DNA of 64,000 nt from Allorhizobium borbori. GTDB taxonomy: Bacteria > Pseudomonadota > Alphaproteobacteria > Rhizobiales > Rhizobiaceae. Under the pieces are notes generated by a model. That model was given only the letters and a program-made list of their open reading frames with translations. It was not told where the DNA came from and searched no databases. Location of the stretch: assembly GCF_014196535.1 (NCBI RefSeq), contig NZ_JACIDU010000003.1:124001-188000 (forward strand). Direction: 5' to 3'. Below, piece after piece: positions 9,599-16,502 of this stretch; the stretch's first letter is position 1; every line of letters begins with the position of its first letter. Position numbers and translations under genes: made by a program.

Positions 9599-11266
9599 AT
9601 GACGAGAATGACGATGTCCGTGGCGGAACGGGCCGAAAAAATCCGCGAACTTGGACTACAAGACCTTGGCCGTCGCGCGCTTTCGAAGCGTCTCAACTGG
9701 TCGATCCACGAAGCCAGGATGGCTCTGGAGCATCTTCGCAAGGCTCCGATCGCCGAGCCGCCCCAGAAGGCGAAGCCGGAGAAGCCCAAGCCGCCTCGGA
9801 TATCCTCGATCCCGGAGATCGACGCCGATCTCGAACCCGGCCGCGTCCACCGCTTCATTCTGACAGCCGCCCAGGACGACACCCCAGTTTTCAAACCGTT
9901 TCTCGACAACCTCCTAGCCTATGCCGACTATCTGGGCGCTCAGATCGCCGTCGCCGGATTTACCTACCAAAAGGGCTTGTTCGAAGACCACGCCGCCGCC
10001 AGCGCCGTCTTCGCCCCTGAAATCCGCGACTACATCGTCCATGACCGCGTCAGGGTTACGCCGAGCCTTCTCTTCGTCGCCGACGCCAACGTCCTGCCGA
10101 CATCGCCGAAGCCTTTGAGCGGATGGGAAACCGTCAATCGCGGACAGCATGTCGTCGTCCCCGCGGCCCGCATCGCACTGAAATCGATCCCGAGGCCGAT
10201 ATCCGATCCAGCCCGATACGCGGTTTCGACAGGCTGCTGCACGCTGCCGTCATATGCCCCTCGGACGGCCGGCCGAAAAGCCATATCCCGACATACCTAT
10301 GGGGCGCTCCTCGTCGAAGTGGACACCGATGGCGAGGTCTTCTTCCGCCACCTAGTCGCGTACAAAGATGGGACCTTCCAGGACCTCGACGCCTTCGTCA
10401 CACATGGTCAGGTCTTCCGAGGCTGTAGCGTCGCGACTATCGTCTGGGGCGATATCCACCATGAACAACTCGACCCCGTCATCGCCATGGCCTGCTTTGG
10501 CTACTGCACCACGCAGAAGAAGGTCGTGACGAAGAACAGCATCTACGAGTATTTGCGACCGTCCTTCTCATTCTTCCACGACGCTCTCGATTTCCACAGA
10601 CGGAATCATCACAATATCGCCGATCCCCACCTGATGGCCGAAGCCTACGTATCCGGTAAGGAGAACGTGGAAGATGAGGTCCGCGACGCCGCCAACTTCA
10701 TCAACGAGATGCATAGGGAATGGTGTACGTCGGTAATGGTGCAGTCGAACCACGACAGCGCCCTCGGCCGCTGGTCGAAGGACAAGCGCGGACAAGAAGA
10801 CCCGGCGAACTCGTACTACTGGCATGAAATCAACGCTGCCTGGCATCGTGCCATCCGAAACCGTCTGGCTAACTTCAACATTGTCGAATGGGCAATGCGC
10901 GGCGCTGGCCTGCTAGATAGCGTTGTGTTCCTTGCTTCTGGAACCTCGTACGTCATCCGAGACTGCGAATATGGCTATCACGGAGATTATGGCGTGGGAG
11001 GCGCTAGAGGCTCGACGTCGGCATTCACCCAGATCGGCAGACCATCCGGTAAAGGCCATGCTCACGCGCCAGAGATGGAAGGCGACTCCCACACGGCCGG
11101 CATCTCGTCCAAGCAAGATCAGGGTTATAACCGTAATGGTTTCACCAGGTGGGGGTTTGGCCACGGTGTCGGTTACGACAATGGCACTCGCATCATGCTT
11201 CTCCAGACGGCTGACGGCAGGTACCGGGCTATCGGCGACCTCGCCGAAAACCGTCTCGCCGCATGA
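9599..11266 (+). CDS. Calcineurin-like phosphoesterase with N-terminal HTH-like segment
   Basis: A 555-residue protein with a strong ribosome binding site before ATG 9599. Residues about 8-48 look like a DNA-binding helical unit (LGRRALSKRLNWSIHEAR), followed by a Pro/Lys-rich linker to about residue 70. The C-terminal region contains the metallophosphoesterase signatures in order: WGDIHHEQ (about 281), SNHDSALG (about 382) and GHAHAPE (about 484). These supply Asp and His ligands for a two-metal centre acting on phosphodiesters, often nucleic acids. Size and layout recall the phage T5 A1 group, but that resemblance is from memory and untested. It sits between tail and lysis genes, unusual for a nuclease. 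A role in host DNA breakdown or DNA entry is inference. Confidence 0.7.
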   Translation: MTRMTMSVAERAEKIRELGLQDLGRRALSKRLNWSIHEARMALEHLRKAPIAEPPQKAKPEKPKPPRISSIPEIDADLEPGRVHRFILTAAQDDTPVFKPFLDNLLAYADYLGAQIAVAGFTYQKGLFEDHAAASAVFAPEIRDYIVHDRVRVTPSLLFVADANVLPTSPKPLSGWETVNRGQHVVVPAARIALKSIPRPISDPARYAVSTGCCTLPSYAPRTAGRKAISRHTYGALLVEVDTDGEVFFRHLVAYKDGTFQDLDAFVTHGQVFRGCSVATIVWGDIHHEQLDPVIAMACFGYCTTQKKVVTKNSIYEYLRPSFSFFHDALDFHRRNHHNIADPHLMAEAYVSGKENVEDEVRDAANFINEMHREWCTSVMVQSNHDSALGRWSKDKRGQEDPANSYYWHEINAAWHRAIRNRLANFNIVEWAMRGAGLLDSVVFLASGTSYVIRDCEYGYHGDYGVGGARGSTSAFTQIGRPSGKGHAHAPEMEGDSHTAGISSKQDQGYNRNGFTRWGFGHGVGYDNGTRIMLLQTADGRYRAIGDLAENRLAA

Positions 11267-11268
11267 CC

Positions 11269-11310
11269 TTGTGATTTCCAATTGCGAAATTTCGCAATCC
11301 AAAATCACAA
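11269..11310. repeat. 42-bp interrupted palindrome
   Basis: The centre ATTGCGAAA/TTTCGCAAT (11281-11298) is a perfect 18-bp palindrome. It is flanked by outer arms TTGTGATTT (11269-11277) and AAATCACAA (11302-11310), separated from the core by three unpaired bases on each side. The dyad begins two bases after the stop of the phosphoesterase gene. It lacks a U-run, so it reads more like an operator or cruciform site than a terminator. It is the longest dyad I noticed in the prophage. Confidence 0.8.
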
Positions 11311-11379
11311 AGCGTTTGCAAAGCTATAGAGCCGTCAATTATTTTTTCGGTTTAAGTTGAAACGAGGTATCAAACACTC

Positions 11380-11414
11380 CAGGTGAGTTCTGTAACCAGT
11401 CAGAAGGACACCTG
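11380..11414 (+). promoter_or_regulatory. Leader hairpin that can mask the ribosome binding site of the 11417 gene
   Basis: CAGGTG (11380-11385) pairs with CACCTG (11409-11414), and the inner TTCTG (11388-11392) pairs with CAGAA (11401-11405), leaving an eight-base loop. The Shine-Dalgarno AAGGA (11404-11408) lies in the 3' arm and its bulge, nine bases before ATG 11417. Translation of the small acidic protein could thus be gated by RNA folding. Confidence 0.5.
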
Positions 11415-11416
11415 AA

Positions 11417-11725
11417 ATGAACGAAGCCCGCCTTGCTCAGATCGCCGATGCGAAGACCAAGCTCCTCGCCGTACACGTCGCGCTCAGCGATGTGTCGAGC
11501 GACATCGACACGCTCCACGACGACGAAGTCGATGCCGAGCGCCAGGAAGATGACGCCGATCTGTTTTCCGCGAAAGTCGAGAGTGCCTTGCTGTCTGCAT
11601 ACGAGCAGACTGCGGCGGCGCTCGAAGCGTTGGACGTCTCGATCGCCGAACTCTCCAAGATTAAGGAAGGCGATGTTGGGGACTACGCAAGCCAGTGGTT
11701 CCCGGAATTGAACGAAGAAGATTGA
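11417..11725 (+). CDS. Small acidic helical protein, unknown
   Basis: A 102-residue, strongly acidic protein (many Asp/Glu, for example HDDEVDAERQEDDAD) with two predicted long helices and no Cys, signal peptide or membrane segment. Its own leader region with a dyad upstream and a terminator just downstream suggests it is transcribed alone. Small acidic helical phage proteins can act as DNA mimics or inhibitors, but nothing here proves such a role. The start is set by AAGGA and ATG 11417. Confidence 0.65.
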   Translation: MNEARLAQIADAKTKLLAVHVALSDVSSDIDTLHDDEVDAERQEDDADLFSAKVESALLSAYEQTAAALEALDVSIAELSKIKEGDVGDYASQWFPELNEED

Positions 11726-11731
11726 GATCGC

Positions 11732-11755
11732 GGCGGCCTTCGGGCCGCCTTTCTC
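11732..11755 (+). terminator. Rho-independent terminator
   Basis: A seven-base-pair stem GGCGGCC/GGCCGCC closes a TTCG tetraloop and is followed by a T-rich run. It ends transcription of the small acidic gene and separates it from the lysis genes. Confidence 0.9.
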
Positions 11756-11820
11756 ATTTCCGCCGGGTCTCACGCGCCCCGTCGGACTGACCATGTCGAG
11801 GTATTCGGGAGAGCCTCGCG

Positions 11821-12630
11821 ATGGTCGCGTCCACCTACACAGCTGCTATGAAACACCTCCGCCGCGACGAAGGCGGATATGTCAATCATCCGTCCGATCC
11901 AGGTGGAGCGACGAACCACGGCGTCACTCAGGCCGTCTACAACGCTTATCGCAAGCGTAGGCACCTTAGCGTGTGCTCCGTCCGCGAGATCACCGAGGCA
12001 GAAGTCGAGGCGATCTATCGAACCCAATACGCAGACAAGGTCCGCTACGACGATCTGCCCGCTGGCGTGGACTACGCGACCCTCGACGCTGCCGTTAATT
12101 CCGGCGTCAGCCGTGGCGCGAAGTGGTTGCAGGCATCGATCGGCGTCAGCGCCGACGGCGTCGTAGGCCCCCAGACCGTCGCCAAGGCGAAGGCGTCTGA
12201 CCCCGTGAAAACCGTCAAGGCGATCTGCTCTAAGCGCCTGGCGTTCGTTCAGAGCCTCAAGACTTGGTCCGTATTCGGTCGCGGATGGGGACGTCGTATC
12301 GCAGGCGTCGAAGCCAACGGCGTCGCCATGGCGCTCGCGGCAGGTGGCATGTCCTCTCTCGGGATCGCGGCAGTCGCCAAAGCCGAGGCTGACGTCGCCT
12401 CGGCAAACTCGACGGCGCAGAAGACTGCCGCTGGATCGACGGCTGTCCCGGCCGCCACATCGGCAGGCAGCGCCGCAGTTACGGACGTCAGCACCGTCAC
12501 CGTCATCGCGCTCTGCGTCGTCGCCGCCGTCCTAGTCGCCGCCGTCATCTATTTCGTCCGGAAATCGAGCATCAACCGCGACCGTGCCGAGGCCTACGCC
12601 GCTGTCGCCGAGGAGACCCTGCATGCCTAA
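11821..12630 (+). CDS. Endolysin, GH108 lysozyme with C-terminal membrane segment
   Basis: A 269-residue muramidase that cleaves peptidoglycan for host lysis. The N terminus carries the GH108 signature RDEGGYVNHPSDPGG with the probable catalytic Glu17 and TNHGVT at residues 31-36. Residues about 95-170 match the peptidoglycan-binding segment common in this family (GVVGPQTVAKAK). An Ala/Thr-rich linker leads to a hydrophobic span at about 224-246 followed by a short basic tail. There is no N-terminal signal or SAR helix, so the C-terminal anchor is the only membrane element. It heads the lysis cassette; its stop overlaps the next gene's start. Confidence 0.92.
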   Translation: MVASTYTAAMKHLRRDEGGYVNHPSDPGGATNHGVTQAVYNAYRKRRHLSVCSVREITEAEVEAIYRTQYADKVRYDDLPAGVDYATLDAAVNSGVSRGAKWLQASIGVSADGVVGPQTVAKAKASDPVKTVKAICSKRLAFVQSLKTWSVFGRGWGRRIAGVEANGVAMALAAGGMSSLGIAAVAKAEADVASANSTAQKTAAGSTAVPAATSAGSAAVTDVSTVTVIALCVVAAVLVAAVIYFVRKSSINRDRAEAYAAVAEETLHA

Positions 12631-12808
12631 GACCGCCCTTATCATCCTCATCCGCCAGGCGCTTGTCGTCGGTGGCTCCCTCGTCGTCGGTTCGACCCTC
12701 GATCCTTCGCAGGTCGAGACCGTAGCGGGCGCGGTCGCGACCCTGATCGGCGTCGTCTGGGAAGTCTATGAGAACCGTCACGCGCTCCGCAGGAAGACGA
12801 CAGAATGA
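12623..12808 (+). CDS. Small holin-like protein (Pam3 gp28 type)
   Basis: A 61-residue protein from ATG 12623, overlapping the endolysin stop; GGAG lies upstream. A longer frame open to 12584 is less likely because it would run 39 bases into the endolysin gene. Two hydrophobic stretches (ALIILIRQALVVGGSLVVG and VAGAVATLIGVVWEVY) flank a short turn, the pattern of Pam3 gp28-type putative holins, which form membrane lesions at lysis time. The charged C terminus (ENRHALRRKTTE) overlaps the next gene by four bases. Confidence 0.75.
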   Translation: MPKTALIILIRQALVVGGSLVVGSTLDPSQVETVAGAVATLIGVVWEVYENRHALRRKTTE

Positions 12809-13053
12809 CCGCGCTCCTCGCCTGGTTCACCGCGACGTCTATCGGCAAGACGCTCCTTAAATGGAGCGGGATCGCCGCGCTGCTGGTCGCTGGATACTGG
12901 CGTCTCTATGCCTCGGCAAAAGCCGACGTCGAGGCCAAACACGTCGCCGAAGACCTCCAGAAACTCAGGGAAAAGGAAGACCTCAATGAGACGGTCCGCA
13001 AGATGGACGGCGCTTCTGTTGACCGCGAGCTTGCTCGCTGGGTGCGCGACTGA
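12805..13053 (+). CDS. Inner-membrane spanin subunit (Rz-like)
   Basis: An 82-residue protein with one N-terminal membrane span (about residues 10-31, LKWSGIAALLVAGYW) and a charged coiled-coil tail (about 33-70). This is the layout of i-spanins, which link the inner membrane to an outer-membrane lipoprotein and disrupt the outer membrane at the end of lysis. The gene overlaps the holin-like gene (ATGA) and contains the start of the lipoprotein partner in another frame, the arrangement of lambda Rz/Rz1. Confidence 0.85.
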   Translation: MTALLAWFTATSIGKTLLKWSGIAALLVAGYWRLYASAKADVEAKHVAEDLQKLREKEDLNETVRKMDGASVDRELARWVRD

Positions 13054-13186
13054 CGGCAGCATCTGTACGGGTTGGCGTCCGATCCGGCCGTCCTCGGCTG
13101 ACATCGAAGCGATGTCCGAGCAGACCAAGCGCGATATCGTGACCAGCAACCTCTGGGGCGAACAAAACGGGTGCTGGAAACCGTAA
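12986..13186 (+). CDS. Outer-membrane lipoprotein spanin subunit (Rz1-like)
   Basis: A 66-residue frame starting at ATG 12986 inside the Rz-like gene, with AGGAAG eight bases upstream. The N terminus is a lipoprotein signal (MRRSARWTALLLTASLLAGC), with the lipobox LAGC putting the lipidated Cys at residue 20. The mature part is about 47 residues and contains two more Cys. It extends 133 bases beyond the Rz-like stop, so the pair is overlapping, not fully nested. A longer upstream start at 12908 is rejected because it would bury the signal peptide. Confidence 0.85.
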   Translation: MRRSARWTALLLTASLLAGCATDGSICTGWRPIRPSSADIEAMSEQTKRDIVTSNLWGEQNGCWKP

Positions 13187-13290
13187 CCTCAATTTCGGCC
13201 GGCGGCGCTTGTGTCCTGTCTCTGCCGACCACATCATCGATATAGCGGGCAGGCAGTTTCCTCAGGCGGCTTGAACGTGTTGCTGTGTGG

Positions 13291-13320
13291 AGCCGGGGCT
13301 TTCCTTCCCCGGCTTCTTTC
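13291..13320 (+). terminator. Rho-independent terminator after the lysis genes
   Basis: An eight-base-pair stem AGCCGGGG/CCCCGGCT with an eight-base loop is followed by TCTTTCATTT. It closes the lysis operon about 100 bases after the Rz1-like stop. Confidence 0.85.
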
Positions 13321-13337
13321 ATTTCTGGGAGGACGAC

Positions 13338-13484
13338 ATGACCGAGTACACGTTCCACGACTTTGTCCGCGATAACTACGGCCCGTTCGCATTCGACGAC
13401 GATCTCGAGGACTTTATCGCAGACCGAGAATATGAGCTTTCCGAAGCCTTCGACGCTTGGTCACGGGATAACGATGACGAATGA
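13338..13484 (+). CDS. Small acidic protein, 48 aa, unknown
   Basis: Starts at ATG 13338 with GGGAGGA four bases upstream, directly after a terminator. A longer frame to 13287 would start inside that terminator and is rejected. The product is very acidic (FDDDLEDFIADREYE) and aromatic, with no Cys or membrane segment. As it lies just past the lysis terminator it either has its own weak promoter or relies on read-through. Function unknown. Confidence 0.6.
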   Translation: MTEYTFHDFVRDNYGPFAFDDDLEDFIADREYELSEAFDAWSRDNDDE

Positions 13485-13485
13485 A

Positions 13486-13509
13486 AAAGGGAGCCATCAG
13501 GCTCCCTTT
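13486..13509. terminator. Bidirectional terminator between convergent genes
   Basis: A perfect ten-base-pair stem AAAGGGAGCC/GGCTCCCTTT with loop ATCA serves both strands, with A-rich and T-rich flanks. The minus-strand gene's stop codon lies in the loop. Confidence 0.85.
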
Positions 13510-13769
13510 GCTGCTTTCATTTCATCCAGACGGCGGAGATGTTCTGGCGAACCCCGCCAATAGTGATCCTTCGGTAGGACGATCCTCTCGACCACGAAGC
13601 GCCCATCCTGAAACATGAACGGCGGCGCTCCGTTGCGCTCCTCGACCGATCCGTCGGGCCGACGAACGAGGTAAACGATGCGGCTCACATAGGGCTTCGA
13701 CGTTGGCCTGGACGGCGGTACGACGGCCTTGCCCTTCGACTTGAGGAAGTCTGCAAACGATCCGCTCAT
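13497..13769 (-). CDS. Hypothetical phage protein, 90 aa
   Basis: The chosen start at 13769 overlaps the stop of the upstream gene (ATGA), so the two are translationally coupled; the longer frame to 13832 lies inside that gene. The product is basic at the N terminus (FADFLKSKGKAVVPPSRP) followed by a beta-rich segment (SRIVYLVRRPDGSVEE) and an HYWRG motif. No family is recognised. It ends in a bidirectional terminator. Confidence 0.55.
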   Translation of the reverse strand: MSGSFADFLKSKGKAVVPPSRPTSKPYVSRIVYLVRRPDGSVEERNGAPPFMFQDGRFVVERIVLPKDHYWRGSPEHLRRLDEMKAAKGA

Positions 13770-14350
13770 GCTGCATGTCTCCTCATATCTTCGAGCGCCT
13801 CGGCGGACCGTGCGGCGCAGACCATCTGCCACGTAGGCTGGATGCCGTGCTCAGGATGTTCGCGACCGACCCAGCCGACGGTGTAGACGTCGAGGCCAGC
13901 TATAGATGCCAACACATCTACGGGGACCAGCCCGCCGAACGCGATCTCACGCCACTCGTGCCGCTGACGCGCGCTGTCGTCGAGCGTCGGGATTTCGCCA
14001 CCATCAGCCTTGACGACACCGCCGAAACGATCGGCGTAGTCGAGTGCCACGAAATAATTCCCGAACTGTAATTTAGACGGCGCGCCTTCCACGCGATACG
14101 CTACCGCACCGTGGGGAACGTGAGTGTTGTAACGACGGTGATTGTGCATCACGAACTCCCGGAGTTCTTCGATGACCTCCGCAGTCGGCACTCTGTGCGA
14201 CTTGCTCCCAGGAGCGGCTTTATATTGACGGACCGTCTGCGCGCTTTTGCCCAGACCTTCAGCGACTACTTTGATGTAGTCGCTCGAGAACAGTACGCAA
14301 TTCTTGAGTAATCCGGAAAATGCGGCGTGCGCCGCGATAGCATCTGACAT
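13766..14350 (-). CDS. Putative HTH-containing phage protein
   Basis: The start at 14350 has GGAG eight bases upstream; the frame continues to 14458 without a better start and would then include the promoter region. Residues about 24-45 (DYIKVVAEGLGKSAQTVRQYK) fit a helix-turn-helix that could bind DNA. The rest has two aromatic beta-rich segments with His and Asp (NHRRYNTHVPHGAVAY) and no membrane part. A transcription regulator of the accessory genes is possible; the phage repressor is not excluded, but the HTH match is weak. A promoter (14430-14458) drives it together with the 90-residue gene. Confidence 0.55.
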   Translation of the reverse strand: MSDAIAAHAAFSGLLKNCVLFSSDYIKVVAEGLGKSAQTVRQYKAAPGSKSHRVPTAEVIEELREFVMHNHRRYNTHVPHGAVAYRVEGAPSKLQFGNYFVALDYADRFGGVVKADGGEIPTLDDSARQRHEWREIAFGGLVPVDVLASIAGLDVYTVGWVGREHPEHGIQPTWQMVCAARSAEALEDMRRHAA

Positions 14351-14429
14351 TGTATATCTCCATTTTTCGATCATGCTCGCATTACAATCGTTGCCGTATG
14401 CAAAGACATATACAAGATAGCCGACAGAA

Positions 14430-14458
14430 TATTTTGTATCTTTCTTCGTCTTCGTCAA
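14430..14458 (-). promoter_or_regulatory. Predicted sigma-70 type promoter for the minus-strand pair
   Basis: Read on the minus strand, TTGACG (14458-14453) and AAAATA (14435-14430) are separated by 17 bases, about 80 bases before the start at 14350. This is close to the vegetative consensus. Confidence 0.5.
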
Positions 14459-14492
14459 ATGTAGTAGCGCAACAGCAATGGGAGATGCTTAC

Positions 14493-15071
14493 ATGCTTGC
14501 ACGTTTTGCCGCGGCCTTGACGGCCGCATTCCAGATGATCGGCAAAGTCGGAAAATGGTCGTGGGACGTCGCCGTGGCGACAGTTAGGTTCCCGTTCGAA
14601 CTGATCTCCACCAAGCCGCCGCTGCCTCAGTTCAACCCAACCGTGGAAAAGTCCGACGTCTTAGACGAGTACAACGAGGCTCGTAAGCGTCACGCGGCTG
14701 TCCAGACCCTGGACCGCGACGGCATCCACACGCTGCTCGAATACTGCCGCGCTCACCGTGACGACCGCGCGACCATGAAGCTGCCGAAGGACTTGCCGCC
14801 GCCGGTCCTCGCGAGCCTCGTATCCATGGACGATAAGGCGCTCAGGTCTCTGGCGACCGCTGGCGTCGGTCAGGTCCGCAAGTTCATGTCGGGCAAACCT
14901 CATGGCATCCACGGCGTCCCCGCAGTCGCTCCTGACCCTGACGTCGTGCCGACGGCGGCCGACGACGAGCCTCCGAGGAACGCATCTCATCATGAGAGGG
15001 TGCTCTGGAAGATCAGGGCGAACATGCTCAAAGATCGCCAGAGCGAGTTCCGGGCACCCGCACCAAGATAA
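14493..15071 (+). CDS. Hypothetical phage protein with N-terminal hydrophobic helix
   Basis: ATG 14493 has GGGAG at a good distance and gives MLARFAAALTAAF; ATG 14478 is in frame but lacks a site. The first 35 residues are hydrophobic and could be a membrane-associated helix; the rest is charged and helical with a Pro-rich segment (PLPQFNPT) and a basic C terminus. No known domain. It is divergent from the HTH gene and ends at a strong terminator, so it forms its own unit. The role is unknown. Confidence 0.6.
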   Translation: MLARFAAALTAAFQMIGKVGKWSWDVAVATVRFPFELISTKPPLPQFNPTVEKSDVLDEYNEARKRHAAVQTLDRDGIHTLLEYCRAHRDDRATMKLPKDLPPPVLASLVSMDDKALRSLATAGVGQVRKFMSGKPHGIHGVPAVAPDPDVVPTAADDEPPRNASHHERVLWKIRANMLKDRQSEFRAPAPR

Positions 15072-15075
15072 TGAA

Positions 15076-15103
15076 AAGCCCGCCAACTTGGCGGGCTTAC
15101 TTT
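15076..15103. terminator. Bidirectional terminator
   Basis: A perfect ten-base-pair stem AAGCCCGCCA/TGGCGGGCTT with a three-base loop, followed by ACTTTTT on the plus strand and with AAAA on the other side. It serves the plus gene ending at 15071 and the minus genes ending at 15097. Confidence 0.9.
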
Positions 15104-15234
15104 TTGGCGGTGTTATCGACGACGAGACGGGGCCGTCGGAGCGCCGCCAACATCTCTGCATGCCGATGCGGCTCCTCATACGCGAGATCGCCGTACTCCC
15201 GCCGCAGGAGCTGCCATTCGCGATCTGTCACCAT
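15097..15234 (-). CDS. Small hypothetical protein, 45 aa
   Basis: Start at 15234 overlaps the stop of the upstream gene (TAATG), so it is coupled to it; the frame to 15285 lies inside that gene. The product (MVTDREWQLLRREYGD...) is charged and helical, with no membrane segment. Its stop lies in the terminator stem, a compact end typical of phage gene packing. Function unknown. Confidence 0.5.
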   Translation of the reverse strand: MVTDREWQLLRREYGDLAYEEPHRHAEMLAALRRPRLVVDNTAKK

Positions 15235-15551
15235 TACGCGCGGCCCGAGGACAGGGCCACGATGACGTCCTGGCGCTGCTGACACGCCTGGCGCAGAGAT
15301 GCGACTTCGGCCTCTAGCTCGGCGACAGCGAGGACGGCAGCGCGCGCGAGGTCTTCCATTTCGTATGCGTGCGCCTTTGCGGCTCCCAGAGCGTCGTAGT
15401 GAGCCTGCTGGTGCTTGGCTTCGGCGATGCCGTCGAGCGCGTTAAAAAGGCCCTGCGCGAGGCCCATGGTTGCGCCCGCGATGAGCATCATCCCCGGGAG
15501 ATTTCCCATCGCGGCCTGATGCGCGGGAGAGCCAAAATGTGCCTGTGCCAT
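15234..15551 (-). CDS. Hypothetical phage protein with hydrophobic and coiled-coil parts
   Basis: Start at 15551 has GGAGG six bases upstream; the frame to 15563 is less well placed. The first half is Gly/Met/Ala-rich and hydrophobic (GNLPGMMLIAGATMGLAQG, about residues 16-34), possibly a membrane helix. The second half (about 60-100) is an amphipathic coil (LEAEVASLRQACQQRQD). It lies under a promoter module shared with the phosphoesterase gene. The function is unknown; a membrane-anchored accessory factor is possible. Confidence 0.55.
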   Translation of the reverse strand: MAQAHFGSPAHQAAMGNLPGMMLIAGATMGLAQGLFNALDGIAEAKHQQAHYDALGAAKAHAYEMEDLARAAVLAVAELEAEVASLRQACQQRQDVIVALSSGRA

Positions 15552-15579
15552 GTCTGCCTCCATCTGTTTCGGACACCAC

Positions 15580-15608
15580 CTATGCCGGGCACCGAGGGCT
15601 CCGGCAAG
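15580..15608 (-). promoter_or_regulatory. Phage promoter module, copy A
   Basis: On the minus strand CTTGCC (15608-15603), 17 bases, then GCATAG (15585-15580) fit the rhizobial vegetative promoter. A second copy at 16474-16502 has the same spacing, and both have a CGATCGC/TTAAC motif at the same distance upstream (15627-15641 here). The start codon at 15551 is 29 bases from the -10 box. Confidence 0.6.
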
Positions 15609-15638
15609 TCTCGTCGTCGAGTTAAAGCGATCGGAAAG

Positions 15639-16442
15639 TTAACGCCCGATCTCGACGACCTTGCACATCGCGAAATCAGGGTTTTCGACTGAGCGACCGC
15701 GATCGAAGTTATCCCGCACATAACCCCGCGGATTGCAGACGACCCTCGTCGACGTCCCCGGTACTACGTAGTCAAAATTCGCGTGCGTGTGCCCGTGAAC
15801 CCAAAGTTCAGGCTGGAACTCCTTGATCTCTGCGTCGAAATCAGACGCAAACGAGGGCGTCAGGTCGTCGTGCGCGTATTGCGGCGCGACGGACAGATGA
15901 TGCGGACAATGGTGTGTAACGACGACCGTCGGCCCGTCATGCGGACGCGCCAGGGCATCACGAAGCCACGCACGGCTCTCATGGTGCAGCACGCGCGTCC
16001 GCTCAGGCTTCCACGGCGTGAGATGACCGAGACCGTCCAGATCGTGGATATGACTGAAATCGTTCATGGACCAATGCGCGATTTCCATCGCCCGCCGCAT
16101 GTCGCCGTAAAGCTCATAGTCTGTCCACATCGTCGCGCCAAGGAAGCGGACACCGTCGAGAACGACCTCGTCGTTTTCCAGAAAATGGATGTGCGGAAAC
16201 TCTTCGGCAGCGCGACGTCCGCTTTCCACACTCTTTGCGTAGACCTGTCCGTAATGATCGTGATTCCCAGCTACGTAGACCGTCGGCACGTTTGGAAAAC
16301 GCTTGTGCAGCCATGCCATCGACTTGCCGACGGGCGCACTGACATCGCCCGCGACGACCAGGACGTCCGTGTCTTCAGGAAGGTCGACTGGATCGGGGAA
16401 GGAGAACGCGAGGTGCAGGTCCGAGAATACAACGGCTTTCAT
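15639..16442 (-). CDS. Calcineurin-like metallophosphoesterase
   Basis: A 267-residue single-domain phosphoesterase starting at 16442, with GGAGG upstream; the frame to 16511 is rejected because it crosses the promoter. Motifs in order: SDLHL (Asp8, His10), AGDVS (Asp33), GNHDH (about 60), THHCPHH (about 175) and HGHTH (about 217). All metal ligands are present, so it should be an active two-metal phosphatase or phosphodiesterase. The substrate cannot be told. Transcription starts from promoter copy B and may continue through the copy-A region into the downstream minus genes. It is the second phosphoesterase gene of this prophage. Confidence 0.85.
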   Translation of the reverse strand: MKAVVFSDLHLAFSFPDPVDLPEDTDVLVVAGDVSAPVGKSMAWLHKRFPNVPTVYVAGNHDHYGQVYAKSVESGRRAAEEFPHIHFLENDEVVLDGVRFLGATMWTDYELYGDMRRAMEIAHWSMNDFSHIHDLDGLGHLTPWKPERTRVLHHESRAWLRDALARPHDGPTVVVTHHCPHHLSVAPQYAHDDLTPSFASDFDAEIKEFQPELWVHGHTHANFDYVVPGTSTRVVCNPRGYVRDNFDRGRSVENPDFAMCKVVEIGR

Positions 16443-16473
16443 ATTGACCTCCGAGAGGGGAATTGAACTCACG

Positions 16474-16502
16474 GTATGCCGGGCACAGCGGACTCCGGCA
16501 AG
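16474..16502 (-). promoter_or_regulatory. Phage promoter module, copy B
   Basis: On the minus strand CTTGCC (16502-16497), 17 bases, then GCATAC (16479-16474), 31 bases before the start at 16442. GCGATCG at 16521-16527 is placed exactly 46 bases from the TATGCC edge, as in copy A, followed by AGTTAA. Confidence 0.6.
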
